Origin: an uncultured Salinisphaerales bacterium
GTDB lineage: Bacteria > Pseudomonadota > Gammaproteobacteria > Nevskiales > CAJXLF01
Reading direction: 5' to 3'
Assembly (NCBI GenBank): GCA_913055805.1
Contig: CAJXLF010000011.1
Location: 43,591-107,590 of the forward strand
Length of the DNA: 64,000 nucleotides
Position numbers and translations under genes: made by a program. The first letter of the stretch is position 1. The number at the start of each line of letters is the position of its first letter. Positions 53,006-63,251 of the stretch are shown here, piece by piece. The notes under the pieces were generated by a model. The model searched no databases. It was given only the letters and a program-made list of their open reading frames with translations, and was not told where the DNA came from.

Positions 53006-53901
53006 CTGTGGGCGGCTTGACTGGTACTCAGAGCGGGTTGCTGGGTAAGAATGCTGAGAATGCGATGCACTTGCTCGCGCAAGTCGCGGCGATCCACGAT
53101 CATGTCGACAGCGCCGTGGTGCAGCAGAAACTCGCTGGTCTGAAAGCCCTCAGGCAGCTTTTGACGCACGGTCTGCTCGATCACGCGTGGTCCGGCGAAA
53201 CCGATCAGGGCCTTGGGTTCGGCTATATTGACGTCGCCCAGCATGGCCAGGCTTGCAGCCACACCGCCCATGGTCGGGTTGGTGAGTACTGAAATGTAGG
53301 GGATACCGCGTTCAGCCAGACGCGCCAGGGCGGCACTGGTCTTGGACATCTGCATCAATGACAGCAGACCTTCCTGCATGCGTGCGCCACCACTGGCGGC
53401 AAAACAGATCACGGGCGCGCCATTGCTCAATGCGGCATTCACGCCGCGAACGAATTTTTCGCCGACAACGCTGCCCATGGAGCCACCCATGAAATTGAAA
53501 TTGAAGGCGCAGACCACTACCGGCATATCGAACAGGCGGCCTTGCATGACTACCAAAGCGTCATTTTCGCCACTGTCCTTCTGCGCCTGCGCAAGCCGGT
53601 CCTTGTAGCGTTTGCTGTCCTTGAATTTCAGTGGGTCCAGCGGCGCAACATCAGCGCCGATCTCCACTCTCTGTTGCTCATCCAGAAAACAGTCAATGCG
53701 CTGCCGCGCGTCCAGTCGCCGGTGTTCGCCGCATTTGGGACAGACATGCTGATTGCGCTCGAGTTCGGCGCTATACAGCACCGCGTTGCAGTTCGTACAT
53801 TTGCTCCACACGCCTTCGGGTACGGAGCGGCGATTGCCTCCTTCCGTACGTATCTTGGAAGGCATGATCTGGCTGATCCAACTCATTTTGTCTGTCCCCA
53901 T
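53002..53901 (-). CDS. accD: Acetyl-CoA carboxylase carboxyltransferase subunit beta
   Basis: The 299-residue subunit transfers carboxyl groups from biotin to acetyl-CoA to make malonyl-CoA, in complex with AccA. The zinc ribbon Cys35, Cys38, Cys54 and Cys57 is intact. The crotonase-like core has [12 protein letters not shown] and [11 protein letters not shown], as in E. coli AccD. The start has GGAG five bases upstream. It sits between trpA and folC; accD-folC-dedD-cvpA-purF is a classic linkage. Confidence 0.97.
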   Translation of the reverse strand: MGTDKMSWISQIMPSKIRTEGGNRRSVPEGVWSKCTNCNAVLYSAELERNQHVCPKCGEHRRLDARQRIDCFLDEQQRVEIGADVAPLDPLKFKDSKRYKDRLAQAQKDSGENDALVVMQGRLFDMPVVVCAFNFNFMGGSMGSVVGEKFVRGVNAALSNGAPVICFAASGGARMQEGLLSLMQMSKTSAALARLAERGIPYISVLTNPTMGGVAASLAMLGDVNIAEPKALIGFAGPRVIEQTVRQKLPEGFQTSEFLLHHGAVDMIVDRRDLREQVHRILSILTQQPALSTSQAAHS

Positions 53902-53950
53902 CGTGACTCCTGTTTGTAGTCACCTTGTCAGTGTAATCCCTTTTCTGCTT

Positions 53951-54760
53951 TCAGGGCGAAGCGTCCATGGCCTGGCGCATATCTGAAAGAATCGCAGGCA
54001 GCTGTTCCAGAATGGCCTGTTCGTCGTGACCCAGTTCTTCGATTTTCGAGACCAGCGCACTGCCTACGACCACGGCATCCGCCAGGCGGCCTACCTTGGC
54101 CGCGGATGCCGCATCACGGATACCAAAGCCTACCGCAACGGGCAGGCGGGTCTGGGCGCGTATGGCGCTCAGCTTTTCGCTGACGGCATTCACATCCAGA
54201 CTCGCAGCACCGGTCACGCCCTTGAGCGAAACGTAGTACAGATAACCCCGCCCTACCTCCCCTATCCGGGCCACCCGTGCATCCGGACTGGTGGGCGCGA
54301 TCAGGAAAATCGGATCAAGGTCATGCGCGTTGAGTACCGGTACGGCAAAGTCGGCCTCCTCGACAGTCAGGTCAACCAGCAGCACGCCGTCGACTCCGGC
54401 TGCCTGGGCGCGGGCGGCGAAGACCTCATAACCCATGTTCTCGACCGGATTGAGATAGCCCATGATCACGACCGGGGTTTGACCGTCTTCCTGGCGAAAC
54501 TTGCTGACGCAATCGATTACGTCCGCCAGGCACACCTTACGCGCCAGTGCGCGTTCGCAGGCCGCCTGGATCACCGGTCCGTCGGCCATAGGGTCCGAGA
54601 AAGGTACGCCGAGTTCGATTATGTCCGCCCCCGCCTTTACCATGGCGTGCATCAGGGATAACGTCATCTCGAGGCTCGGATCACCCGCCGTAATATAGGG
54701 CACGAGGGCGCTGCGGCCCTGTGATTTGAGCGACTGCAGGCAGTCTTCAATACGACTCAC
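53951..54760 (-). CDS. trpA: Tryptophan synthase alpha chain
   Basis: The 269-residue TIM barrel cleaves indole-3-glycerol phosphate. Catalytic Glu49 (E-L-G-V-P-F) and Asp60 (S-D-P-M-A-D-G-P) are at the same positions as in E. coli TrpA. The start is GTG and overlaps the trpB stop (GTGA). The indole tunnel and phosphate-binding G-F-G-I-R and V-V-G-S-A-L motifs are present. The gap to accD is 49 bp. Confidence 0.97.
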   Translation of the reverse strand: MSRIEDCLQSLKSQGRSALVPYITAGDPSLEMTLSLMHAMVKAGADIIELGVPFSDPMADGPVIQAACERALARKVCLADVIDCVSKFRQEDGQTPVVIMGYLNPVENMGYEVFAARAQAAGVDGVLLVDLTVEEADFAVPVLNAHDLDPIFLIAPTSPDARVARIGEVGRGYLYYVSLKGVTGAASLDVNAVSEKLSAIRAQTRLPVAVGFGIRDAASAAKVGRLADAVVVGSALVSKIEELGHDEQAILEQLPAILSDMRQAMDASP

Positions 54761-55968
54761 AGTTCCACCCCGTCGAGTTCGGCCACGGTGTTGATATCCT
54801 TGTCTCCACGCCCGGAAAGATTCACGAGAATAACCTGGTCCTTCCGCATGCCTGCGGCCAGTTTCATGGCATAGGCAATGGCATGGGATGATTCCAGCGC
54901 CGGGATAATACCTTCAATGCGCGTCAGTGCATGAAAGCCTTTCAAGGCATCTTCATCGTTGATGCTGACGTAATGCGCGCGTTCGTTATCCTTGAGCCAG
55001 GCATGTTCCGGCCCGACAGCGGGATAATCCAGTCCGGCCGAGATGGAATGCGTCTCCCTCACCTGACCATTTTCGTCCTGGATGACGTAGGTTCGATTGC
55101 CGTGCAGCACACCCGGGCGTGCGGCGTTCTCGGAAAGACGCGTGGCGTGCCGGCCGGTGGCAACACCTTCGCCGCCAGCTTCCACGCCGTACATATCGAC
55201 ATCGTCGTCCAGGAATGGATAGAAGAGTCCGATGGAATTGGAACCGCCGCCCACACAGGCTACCAACGCATCCGGTAACCGCCCGGCCTGGATCTGTATC
55301 TGCTCGCGCGCCTCGCGGCCAATGACCGACTGAAAATCACGCACCATGGCCGGATAGGGATGTGGGCCGGCAACCGTACCGATAATGTAAAAGGTATCGT
55401 CGACGTTGGTGACCCAGTCACGCAGTGCCTCGTTAAGGGCATCCTTCAGTGTTTTCGAGCCGGAATGCACAGGCACGACTTCGGCGCCGAGCAAACGCAT
55501 GCGGTAGACGTTAGGGGACTGGCGCTTGATGTCTTCGGCGCCCATATAAACCACGCACTCCAGCCCCAGACGGGCCGCCACCGTGGCGCTGGCCACGCCA
55601 TGCTGTCCGGCACCGGTTTCGGCAATAATGCGGGTCTTGCCCATGCGGCTGGCCAGAAGCGCCTGGCCGATGGTGTTGTTGATCTTGTGAGCGCCGGTGT
55701 GATTCAGATCCTCGCGTTTGAGGTAGATCTGCGCACCGCCCACCTCGCGGCTGAGGCGCTCGGCATGATAAATCGGCGTCGGACGTCCGACATAATGCTT
55801 CAGATCCTGTTCAAACTCCGACAGGAAAACCGGATCCTGACTGTAGCGTTCGTAGGCCTGACGCAGTTCCTCAAGGGGTTGCATGAGCGTTTCAGCGACA
55901 AAACGGCCGCCATAGGGGCCGAAGTGTCCGCGCTCATCCGGTTGGGTTCCAATTATTTCAAATGACAT
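54757..55968 (-). CDS. trpB: Tryptophan synthase beta chain
   Basis: The 403-residue PLP enzyme condenses indole with serine. The PLP lysine is Lys95 in H-T-G-A-H-K-I-N-N. The indole/loop motif E-T-G-A-G-Q-H-G and the phosphate-binding G-G-G-S-N-S-I-G are present. Length is usual. It follows trpF by 1 bp and couples to trpA, so this is a trpF-trpB-trpA operon. The other trp genes are not in the window. Confidence 0.97.
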   Translation of the reverse strand: MSFEIIGTQPDERGHFGPYGGRFVAETLMQPLEELRQAYERYSQDPVFLSEFEQDLKHYVGRPTPIYHAERLSREVGGAQIYLKREDLNHTGAHKINNTIGQALLASRMGKTRIIAETGAGQHGVASATVAARLGLECVVYMGAEDIKRQSPNVYRMRLLGAEVVPVHSGSKTLKDALNEALRDWVTNVDDTFYIIGTVAGPHPYPAMVRDFQSVIGREAREQIQIQAGRLPDALVACVGGGSNSIGLFYPFLDDDVDMYGVEAGGEGVATGRHATRLSENAARPGVLHGNRTYVIQDENGQVRETHSISAGLDYPAVGPEHAWLKDNERAHYVSINDEDALKGFHALTRIEGIIPALESSHAIAYAMKLAAGMRKDQVILVNLSGRGDKDINTVAELDGVEL

Positions 55969-55969
55969 A

Positions 55970-56617
55970 TCACTCTCTGTCGGCCTGCCTTACCCGGGCA
56001 GAAAAATCCTGCATCAGCTGTCTGTCCTTACGTCCCGGAGCACTTTCGATTCCGCTGCTGACGTCCACAGCATAGGGTCTGAGCTGCCTGATCGCCGCCG
56101 CCACATTCGATACATTCAGCCCGCCTGCCAGCACCAGCGGACGCTCCAGTTGCCGCGGCACTGTGGACCAGTCAAAAACCTCGCCGGTGCCTCCCGCCTC
56201 GCCCAGCTTGTGGCTGTCAATCAACAGGGCAGCCGCGGCTGCATGGGCGCTGGCCTGTGACAGCAGACTTTCGTCTTCCGCCATGCCGAGTGCCTTCATG
56301 TATGGCAGGCCGTAGCGAGTACATTCATCTGCTGTTTCGGTGCCATGAAATTGCAGCAGGTCGAGCGACACGGCATCTACCGTAGCCTGCACAGCCGCAG
56401 GGTCTGCATTCAGGAATAATCCCACCCGTGCTACAAACGGTGGCAGTCCCTGGCAGATTTCATTGACCTGCTTGAGCGTCACCGCGCGCGGACTCTTTGC
56501 ATAGAACACAAAACCGAGCGCATCCGCCCCCGCAGCCACGGCCGCTTGTGCGTCCTGTGGGCGGGTAATGCCGCAAAACTTGATGCGGGTGCGGGCATAT
56601 GGGCGTAAATCGGCCAT
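55970..56617 (-). CDS. trpF: Phosphoribosylanthranilate isomerase
   Basis: The 215-residue TIM barrel converts phosphoribosylanthranilate to CdRP in tryptophan synthesis. K-F-C-G-I-T with the catalytic cysteine, L-Q-F-H-G-T-E and [10 protein letters not shown] (with the conserved S-G-I-E phosphate loop) are clear. The ATG at 56617 was chosen because it gives the usual short leader; an ATG at 56641 adds eight residues and neither has a good ribosome site. The catalytic Asp lies in V-D-V-S-S. Confidence 0.93.
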   Translation of the reverse strand: MADLRPYARTRIKFCGITRPQDAQAAVAAGADALGFVFYAKSPRAVTLKQVNEICQGLPPFVARVGLFLNADPAAVQATVDAVSLDLLQFHGTETADECTRYGLPYMKALGMAEDESLLSQASAHAAAAALLIDSHKLGEAGGTGEVFDWSTVPRQLERPLVLAGGLNVSNVAAAIRQLRPYAVDVSSGIESAPGRKDRQLMQDFSARVRQADRE

Positions 56618-56697
56618 CGGCGAACAAGCAGCCTCGTGCATAAACGATGATAAAAGCGCGCTAGTTTAACAAGCCCACTGCCCGCTTCCTATCCTGA

Positions 56698-57483
56698 TCA
56701 GGGGTGTAGAAAAATGTCCCTTGTTGCCTCAGGTGGTAACTGCCAGTGCGGGGGGTAAGTCACATGCAGGAAATACAGGCCTTGCGCAGGCGCTGTCACG
56801 CCGCCGGCACGGCGGTCGCGGCTGTCCAGTACTGCCCGCACCCAGGAGGGTTCATGTTGACCGCTGCCAACGGCCATCAAAACCCCGGCTATGTTACGCA
56901 CCATATGGTGCAGAAAGGCGTTGGCCTCGACCTCCATGAGCACCAGTTCCGAAACGCGGCGAACCTGCAGGTTTGAAACAAAGCGCATGGGGGTGCTGGA
57001 CTGGCATTCTGCGGCACGGAAGGCCGAAAAATCCTGCTCACCGAGCAGGCACTGCGCAGCGTCGTGCATGCGATCCGCATCCAGTGGTTGACGGCTCCAG
57101 GCCACACGCTCATGCATCAGGCCACTACGTGCCCGATGATCGTGGATGACGTAACGGTAACAACGGCTGGTAGCAGAAAAACGTGCGTGGAAATCATCGG
57201 AAACCGGCTGTACCCAGCGCAGGCTTATGTCATGTGGCAGAAGTGCGTTGGCGCCAAACAGCCAATCCTTGGGCGCGCGTTCATTCACCGAGTCGAAATG
57301 GATAACCTGTCCCAGCGCATGAACACCGGCATCCGTACGTCCTGCACATACCGTTTCAACCTGAGTATCCGCGATCTGCGAGAGCGCTTGCTCAATGCAG
57401 CCTTGCACGCTGGGTGCATGATGCTGGCGCTGCCAACCCGAGTATTGGCTGCCTGCATATTCCACGGCTGCGGCATAGCGCAT
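56698..57483 (-). CDS. truA: tRNA pseudouridine(38-40) synthase TruA
   Basis: The 261-residue enzyme isomerises U38-U40 in the tRNA anticodon arm. Catalytic Asp51 is in C-A-G-R-T-D-A-G-V-H-A-L-G-Q. Y-A-G-S-Q-Y-S-G-W-Q-R-Q near the N-terminus and F-L-H-H-M-V-R-N-I-A-G near 190 are TruA motifs. The length fits (E. coli 270 aa). It lies 21 bp after fimV, with an 80-bp gap to the chosen trpF start. Confidence 0.96.
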   Translation of the reverse strand: MRYAAAVEYAGSQYSGWQRQHHAPSVQGCIEQALSQIADTQVETVCAGRTDAGVHALGQVIHFDSVNERAPKDWLFGANALLPHDISLRWVQPVSDDFHARFSATSRCYRYVIHDHRARSGLMHERVAWSRQPLDADRMHDAAQCLLGEQDFSAFRAAECQSSTPMRFVSNLQVRRVSELVLMEVEANAFLHHMVRNIAGVLMAVGSGQHEPSWVRAVLDSRDRRAGGVTAPAQGLYFLHVTYPPHWQLPPEATRDIFLHP

Positions 57484-57504
57484 TACGAAATGAGCAAACG
57501 GCGG

Positions 57505-60237
57505 TCAGCCAGCGCGGGACAGCAGGTCCTTGGCCTCCTGACGCTGCTGATCGTTACCCATATCTACAACTTCATCCAGCAGGGTCTTTGCCATCTCGGG
57601 CTCCCCCATGTCCAGATAGGCGCGCGCAAGATCCAGCTTGACGGAGATTTCCTCATCACCGGCCTGATCAATTGCCGGTTCGTCGGCAATCATCTCGTCG
57701 GCATCAGCGCCCAGCTCGGGTTCCGGCGCTGAAGATTCCTCAGCTTCAAGTTCACCCAGATCGAGATCGTCGGAGAAATCCTCGTCCAGAGCGGATTGGC
57801 GTGAATCCGCCGGGCGCAGGCCTTCTATTTCTTCCTCATCGTCGCTGGCCGTTTCTGCTTCCAGAGCCGGTTCTTCCAGGGGTGTTTCAAGAGCGTCTTC
57901 ATCGCTATCGCTGCTTTCGTCCAGGGAAAGATCGCCAATATCGAAATCCAGATCACCGGCCGGATCTTCAGAGTCGGCAGTTTCAGACCCTGTTTCGTCG
58001 GGCGCCTCGTCCGCAGTGTCCATGCCCAGATCCGCCAGATCCAGGTCTGTGAGCGCATCTGAATCTTCCTCAGGCTCCTCGGCCACTGTGGCCGGGGCTT
58101 CTTCCTCATTGTCGGCCAGATCAAAGCCACTCAGATCGAAATCGAGTGCTTCCTCCTTGTCCGGCCTCTCCTCTTCGGCAGATTCAGCCGCTTCATTCCC
58201 GGGGCTATCAAAAGCGCTGCTCAGATCGATATCGTCTTTTTCAGCAACAGGCGGAGCTTCGGGCTCGGGTTTTGCAGCTGCCGGCGCAGGCTGCGTTTGC
58301 GCAACCGGAGCCGCCTGTCCCTGGAACAACGCCGCTTCCGGCGCCACACTGGCGCCCATCTGCAGCGCCCTTTGCCAGGCTTGCTCGTCCTGAACCCCGG
58401 AACGCTGCCATTCTTCGGCGGCGGAAACATATTCGTCTGCGAGGTTGGCGGAGTGATATACCTCGAGCAATTTGAGACGCAGGTCGTCGCGGCCCGGGTT
58501 TTCATTAATGCCGCGCTGAAGAACGGAAGCCGCTTCGTCGTAGAGACCATAGGCAAGGTGGACATCGGCCTCACCGAGGTAGTCAATCTCCTCACTGCTC
58601 ATTTCGCGGATGGGAGAGCTTTCCTCCGCTTCCAGTTCTACCGTTTCTGTGCCTGTACCGAGTTCTTCAATATCACTATCGGCAGCTGCGTCGGGGCCGG
58701 CAGTGTATTCGTCGATAGAAGCCGGCATGTCGTCATAGTCCTGCCAGACCTGGGTAGGCCTGGATTTGGCGCTTTCAGACTCCGGGGCATGGGAACCCTC
58801 CTTTGCCTCGGAGCCGGCCTCGGTGTCAGCTTCATCGTCTGCAGCATAGGCAAACTGCGAACCCACGTTGACCACGCGCTTGCGTCTGTACCACCAGTAA
58901 GTGGCGAGAATTACAACAATCAAAACCAGGGCTAACAGCAGAATCCTGGGGTTTATCACCTGCAGCACATCCATGGCGGAACCGGCGCTCGGCGCCTCGT
59001 CCACTACAGGCTCGGCCTCTACTTCCGCCTCGGCTTCTGCGGGTGGTGCTGCCGTCTCGGCATCACCCTGCGCATATTCGGCTGTCGCTTCTTCTTCGCC
59101 TGCCCACATGCTGGGCATTTCAATATCCTCGTCGACAGCCTCCTCAACATCGCCCTCAGCCATCATTTCGTCCTGGGTGAGGGCCTCGCCATCCGCTGTT
59201 GCCGGAGATGCGGCACGATCCGGCGGCAGCTCGCTTCCTTGCGTGGCCGGCGCCTGTTCGGCACTGCTTGACGGAGCTTCTGCAGGGGTTTCCTCTACCG
59301 CGGATTCTTCTTCGGCCGCCATGTCCTCATCCGGGACTGCACTGATTTCGGGTTCAGCTATCTCCTCAACAGGTTCAGGCTCGGGTTCGGGCGGACTTTG
59401 CACCGGCTTGGCCGCAGGTGCTGGTGTGTAAGTAGGTGCTGCCGGTTGATAACGGCTTTTCTGGCGAGAAATTTCGCGTTTGGCGTAAGCCGGGTCAATG
59501 CTGCGAATTTCACTGTTCGACGGGATGCTTAATGTTGAGCCAGTAAGCATCTGGTTCATATTGCCATCGAAGGCCTGCGGATTGGCCTGATAAATGGCCA
59601 GCTGCATCTGATCCATATTGATGCCAGGATCCGTACGCTGGCTATAGGCAATGCTCCAGAGCGTCTCGTGCCTCTTTACCGGGCCATAGCTGCGCTCGCC
59701 GCTGCTGTAGTCCGAACTGCTGCTGCTTGCCGGAGATGAAGGCGAATAGGTAGGCGGCTCATCATCCTCCGGCGCCAGGCCCTGCTCTGCGCCCGATAGT
59801 GGACGCGTCGTGACATCCTGACTGCCGTCCCTGCTTTCCGCGACAGATGCGGGATCAAGCAACAGGGTGTATTCCCGAATGACGCTACCGCCCAGCCAGC
59901 GTACTTCGACCAGGAAATTCAGAAAGGGCTCCTGAATACGGTCATCCGTGCGCAAGTGAATGAGCAATTCGTCCTCGGCAGCGCCATCGGTAATGTCGAT
60001 CTGGATATTCTCGACAATGTCATCCCGGCGCACACCGGCACGCTGGAATTTCTTGGCATCCGGAATGATGGCGCGGATGGTGTCGCGCTCGTCATATTTG
60101 ACGGCACTGACCTTGATCGTGGCCTTGAGTGGCTGATTCAAATATGACTGAGCCTGGGCTTCCCCCAGGCTCAACGCCAGAGACGCAGGGCTGAAGAAAA
60201 TAATCGCAAGCGCGGCAACAATGGCATTCAAGCGCAT
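57505..60237 (-). CDS. fimV: FimV/TspA-family polar membrane scaffold protein
   Basis: The 910-residue protein has a signal peptide (about 1-22) and a FimV N-terminal domain (about 23-130; Y-L-N-Q-P-L-K-A-T-I-K-V). A LysM-like peptidoglycan-binding motif is at about 187-240, and acidic Glu/Pro/Ala linkers are at 270-420. One transmembrane segment (431-450) leads to a cytoplasmic part with a TPR-like region (about 575-615). The FimV C-terminal helix pair (about 865-910) has K-L-D-L-A-R-A-Y-L-D-M-G-E. In Pseudomonas, FimV at cell poles supports type IV pili and chemosensory systems. Here it sits by truA and asd as in Pseudomonas. Confidence 0.93.
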   Translation of the reverse strand: MRLNAIVAALAIIFFSPASLALSLGEAQAQSYLNQPLKATIKVSAVKYDERDTIRAIIPDAKKFQRAGVRRDDIVENIQIDITDGAAEDELLIHLRTDDRIQEPFLNFLVEVRWLGGSVIREYTLLLDPASVAESRDGSQDVTTRPLSGAEQGLAPEDDEPPTYSPSSPASSSSSDYSSGERSYGPVKRHETLWSIAYSQRTDPGINMDQMQLAIYQANPQAFDGNMNQMLTGSTLSIPSNSEIRSIDPAYAKREISRQKSRYQPAAPTYTPAPAAKPVQSPPEPEPEPVEEIAEPEISAVPDEDMAAEEESAVEETPAEAPSSSAEQAPATQGSELPPDRAASPATADGEALTQDEMMAEGDVEEAVDEDIEMPSMWAGEEEATAEYAQGDAETAAPPAEAEAEVEAEPVVDEAPSAGSAMDVLQVINPRILLLALVLIVVILATYWWYRRKRVVNVGSQFAYAADDEADTEAGSEAKEGSHAPESESAKSRPTQVWQDYDDMPASIDEYTAGPDAAADSDIEELGTGTETVELEAEESSPIREMSSEEIDYLGEADVHLAYGLYDEAASVLQRGINENPGRDDLRLKLLEVYHSANLADEYVSAAEEWQRSGVQDEQAWQRALQMGASVAPEAALFQGQAAPVAQTQPAPAAAKPEPEAPPVAEKDDIDLSSAFDSPGNEAAESAEEERPDKEEALDFDLSGFDLADNEEEAPATVAEEPEEDSDALTDLDLADLGMDTADEAPDETGSETADSEDPAGDLDFDIGDLSLDESSDSDEDALETPLEEPALEAETASDDEEEIEGLRPADSRQSALDEDFSDDLDLGELEAEESSAPEPELGADADEMIADEPAIDQAGDEEISVKLDLARAYLDMGEPEMAKTLLDEVVDMGNDQQRQEAKDLLSRAG

Positions 60238-60298
60238 GGTTTCCCCTTTAACCTGCCGCGAAATTGCAGCAACTAATCTATCTAAGCCCTTTATACCA

Positions 60299-61333
60299 CT
60301 AGAGATAATCCCTTACCAAGCACTCTGCAATCTGAATGCTGTTAAGGGCTGCGCCTTTACGGACGTTATCCGCCACGACCCACAGGTTCAAACCGCGTTC
60401 ATGCGAGATATCTTCACGGATTCTGCCGACGTAAACCGGGTCCCTGTTTGCGCCTTCCGTCACTGCGGTCGGATAGCCGCCGTCCTTGCGTTCATCCAGC
60501 ACAACAATACCGGGCGCGGAGGCCAGCAGCTCGCGCGCAGCCTCGGCAGTCAGCTTCTCGCGGGTCTCGATATGTACTGCTTCGGAGTGACCGTAAAACA
60601 CCGGCACGCGCACCGTGGTCGGGTTCACACGAATGCTGTCGTCGCCCATGATTTTCCGGGTTTCCCACACCATTTTCATTTCTTCCTTGGTGTAGCCGTT
60701 GTCCTGGAACACATCGATATGCGGCAGGCAGTTGAAGGCGATCTGCTTGGGATAGACCTCACATTGCACTTCACGACCATTGAGGATTGCCGCAGTCTGC
60801 GCGGCCAGTTCCTCGATGGCTTCCTTGCCGGTGCCCGACACCGCCTGGTAGGTGCAGACGTTGATGCGTTCGATGCCCACCGCATCCTGGATAGGCTTGA
60901 GCGCCACCAGCATCTGGATGGTCGAGCAATTGGGATTGGCGATAATGCCGCGGTTCTTGTAACCGGCGATATCCTGCGGATTCACCTCCGGCACCACCAG
61001 CGGAATGTCCTCGTCGTAACGAAACTGCGAAGTGTTATCGACCACGATGCAGCCCGCCTCGGCGGCCTTGGGCGCATACACGGCGCTCACCGATGCGCCC
61101 GGCGAGAACAGGCCGATCTGTACCTTGGAGAAATCAAATTCGTCAAGATTTTCCACCACCAGCATCTTGTCGCCATAGGCCACACGCTTGCCGACAGAAC
61201 GTTCACTGGCCAGTGCATAGACCTTGCCGACCGGGAAACTGCCGGCCTTGGCATGCTCGGCGAGTATTTCCAGCATCACTTCGCCGACGGCGCCCGTTGC
61301 ACCGACGACCGCCACATCAAATTGCTTGCTCAT
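60299..61333 (-). CDS. asd: Aspartate-semialdehyde dehydrogenase
   Basis: The 344-residue NADPH enzyme reduces aspartyl phosphate in the lysine/threonine/methionine pathway. G-A-T-G-A-V-G-E (11-18) binds cofactor, Cys136 in N-P-N-C-S-T is the nucleophile, and Q-I-A-F-N-C-L-P-H-I-D-V-F is the substrate region. It is the V. cholerae Asd2/Bacillus type, shorter than the E. coli type. The ATG at 61333 has AGAGG five bases upstream. A longer frame runs into leuB. Confidence 0.95.
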   Translation of the reverse strand: MSKQFDVAVVGATGAVGEVMLEILAEHAKAGSFPVGKVYALASERSVGKRVAYGDKMLVVENLDEFDFSKVQIGLFSPGASVSAVYAPKAAEAGCIVVDNTSQFRYDEDIPLVVPEVNPQDIAGYKNRGIIANPNCSTIQMLVALKPIQDAVGIERINVCTYQAVSGTGKEAIEELAAQTAAILNGREVQCEVYPKQIAFNCLPHIDVFQDNGYTKEEMKMVWETRKIMGDDSIRVNPTTVRVPVFYGHSEAVHIETREKLTAEAARELLASAPGIVVLDERKDGGYPTAVTEGANRDPVYVGRIREDISHERGLNLWVVADNVRKGAALNSIQIAECLVRDYL

Positions 61334-61349
61334 AAATACCTCTATTCGG

Positions 61350-62423
61350 TTATTGGAGGGCGGCCACAACCGCGGCGCCCATCTCGGAAGTGTTAACCGT
61401 GGATTCGCCGGCAGCAGCGATATCGGCAGTGCGCAGCCCGTTGGCCAGCACCTGCCCCACGGCAGCCTCGATTTTCCCGGCCAGGTCACCACGCTCCAGG
61501 CTATGGCGCAGCAGCATCGCCAGCGACAGGATGGTCGCCAGCGGATTGGCCTTGCCGCTGCCGGCGATATCCGGCGCCGAGCCGTGTACCGGCTCGTACA
61601 TGCCCTTGCCCTGCTCGTTCAGGGATGCCGATGGCAGCATGCCGATGGAGCCGGTCAGCATGGCGGCGATGTCCGACAGGATGTCGCCGAACAGGTTACC
61701 GGTGACGATCACATCAAACTGCTTGGGCGAACGCACCAGCTGCATGGCGGCATTGTCCACGTACATATGCGACAGCTCGACCTCGGGGTACTCGCCGCCA
61801 ATGCGGGTCACTGTTTCACGCCACAGTTCGGAGACTTCCAGCACATTGGCCTTGTCCACCGAACACAGCTTCTTGCCACGGCGCATGGCAGTTTCAAAAC
61901 CGGCACGCGCAATGCGCTCGATTTCATCCACGCGATAACGCATGGTGTTGTAGCCCAGGCGCGCATCGCCCTCACCCTCGATGCCGCGCGGCTGACCGAA
62001 GTAAATACCGCCGGTGAGTTCGCGCACGATGACGATATCCAGCCCTGCCACCAGTTCCGGCTTGAGGCTGGAGGCCGCCGCCAGTTCCGGATAAAGCATG
62101 GCCGGTCGCAGGTTGGCGAACAGGTTCAGATCGGCACGGATACGCAGCAGACCCTTTTCCGGTCGCATCTCGCGTTCAATGGCCTCCCACTTGGGCCCAC
62201 CGACAGCGCCCAGCAGAATGGCATCAGCCGCCGCGGCTTTTTGCTGTGTGCTTTGCGGGTAGGGGTCGCCTTCGGCATCGTAGGCGCAGCCGCCCAGCAG
62301 GCCATGTTCGATTTCCACATCCAGGCCATGGCTGTTCTGCAAGGCCTCAATGACCTTGACCGCTTCGCCGACAATCTCCGGGCCGATGCCATCGCCTGGC
62401 AGAATCAGAATCTTCTTACTCAC
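61350..62423 (-). CDS. leuB: 3-Isopropylmalate dehydrogenase
   Basis: The 357-residue NAD enzyme oxidises and decarboxylates 3-isopropylmalate in leucine synthesis. [23 protein letters not shown], and [10 protein letters not shown] are conserved. [10 protein letters not shown] contains the metal aspartates. The start is GTG at 62423 with AGGA six bases before it. A palindromic repeat lies between leuD and leuB. Confidence 0.97.
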   Translation of the reverse strand: MSKKILILPGDGIGPEIVGEAVKVIEALQNSHGLDVEIEHGLLGGCAYDAEGDPYPQSTQQKAAAADAILLGAVGGPKWEAIEREMRPEKGLLRIRADLNLFANLRPAMLYPELAAASSLKPELVAGLDIVIVRELTGGIYFGQPRGIEGEGDARLGYNTMRYRVDEIERIARAGFETAMRRGKKLCSVDKANVLEVSELWRETVTRIGGEYPEVELSHMYVDNAAMQLVRSPKQFDVIVTGNLFGDILSDIAAMLTGSIGMLPSASLNEQGKGMYEPVHGSAPDIAGSGKANPLATILSLAMLLRHSLERGDLAGKIEAAVGQVLANGLRTADIAAAGESTVNTSEMGAAVVAALQ

Positions 62424-62444
62424 GTACTATCCTTTCTTGTTTCC

Positions 62445-62515
62445 TCACGCAAAGGCGCCAAGGCGCAAAGAGTTTTTTTGCTGTTTTCTTTGCGCTCTTT
62501 GCGAGCTTTGCGTGA
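62445..62515. repeat. Palindromic repeat with TTTGCG/CGCAAA core, copy 1
   Basis: A 71-bp element begins TCACGCAAAGGCGC and ends GCTTTGCGTGA. The two ends are inverted copies of TCACGCAAAG, with further CGCAAAG and CTTTGCG units inside, so the transcript can fold into a long hairpin. It fills the gap between leuD and leuB. In the antisense direction it encodes a S-R-K-G-A-K-A-Q-R peptide that recurs in many spurious ORFs. Confidence 0.8.
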
Positions 62516-62519
62516 TGTA

Positions 62520-63158
62520 TTAACCAAACAGCCAGGGCTGCGCCTGCCGATGCTTTGCCTCAAAGGCACGAATTTCTTCCGCATGCTGCAAGGTCAGGCC
62601 GATGTCATCCAGCCCCTCGATCAGGCATTCCTTGCGGAAAGCATCCACTTCAAAACTGAACACGCTGCCGCCCGGCGTGGTCACCGTCTGCGCCGGCAAA
62701 TCCACCTGCAGTCGATAGCCTTCAGCGGCCTGTGCTTCCTCGAACAGCTGATCCACCTCGCCTTCGGTCAGAATGATGGGCAGCACGCCATTCTTGAAGC
62801 TGTTGTTGTAGAAAATATCCGCGTAGCTGGGCGCGATCACGCAACGGAATCCGGCATCTTCCAGCGCCCACACGGCATGCTCACGCGAGGAACCGCAGCC
62901 GAAGTTCTTGCGCGCCAGCAGAATCTCGGCACCGGCATAACGCGGCTGATTCAGCACGAAGTCCGGATTGGGCCGACGGCTGGCGATCGGCGTATCCAGA
63001 TCGCCCGGATCAAGGTAACGCCAGTCATCAAAGGCATGCGGCCCGAAGCCGGTGCGCTTGATGGATTTCAGATACTGCTTGGGAATGATGGCGTCGGTAT
63101 CGACATTGGCGCGATCCAGCGGCGCCACCAGTCCGTTCAAGGTTGTAAAGGCTTTCAT
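62520..63158 (-). CDS. leuD: 3-Isopropylmalate dehydratase small subunit
   Basis: The 212-residue aconitase-swivel-domain subunit works with LeuC to isomerise 2- to 3-isopropylmalate. [13 protein letters not shown] and [13 protein letters not shown] are LeuD signatures. The length equals Pseudomonas LeuD (212 aa). GGGAG lies 8 bases before the ATG at 63158. It is flanked on both sides by copies of the same palindromic repeat. Confidence 0.97.
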   Translation of the reverse strand: MKAFTTLNGLVAPLDRANVDTDAIIPKQYLKSIKRTGFGPHAFDDWRYLDPGDLDTPIASRRPNPDFVLNQPRYAGAEILLARKNFGCGSSREHAVWALEDAGFRCVIAPSYADIFYNNSFKNGVLPIILTEGEVDQLFEEAQAAEGYRLQVDLPAQTVTTPGGSVFSFEVDAFRKECLIEGLDDIGLTLQHAEEIRAFEAKHRQAQPWLFG

Positions 63159-63171
63159 ACTAAATACTCCC

Positions 63172-63246
63172 TCACGCAAAGCACGCAAAGGACGCGAAGG
63201 GAAAATCCAGAGTTTGTATTCTCTGCGCCTTGGCGCCTTTGCGTGA
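63172..63246. repeat. Palindromic repeat with TTTGCG/CGCAAA core, copy 2
   Basis: A 75-bp element begins TCACGCAAAGCACGC and ends GCGCCTTTGCGTGA. Like copy 1 (62445-62515), it has inverted TCACGCAAAG ends with internal GCAAAG and TCTCTGCGCC units, and can fold into a hairpin. It occupies the leuC-leuD gap, ending 5 bp before the leuC stop. Confidence 0.8.
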
Positions 63247-63251
63247 GATTT

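Noticed and set aside
60221..61396. 391-residue open frame on the plus strand
   Set aside because: It is antisense to asd and overlaps leuB and fimV ends; composition is that of a shadow frame, with His-rich runs and no family.
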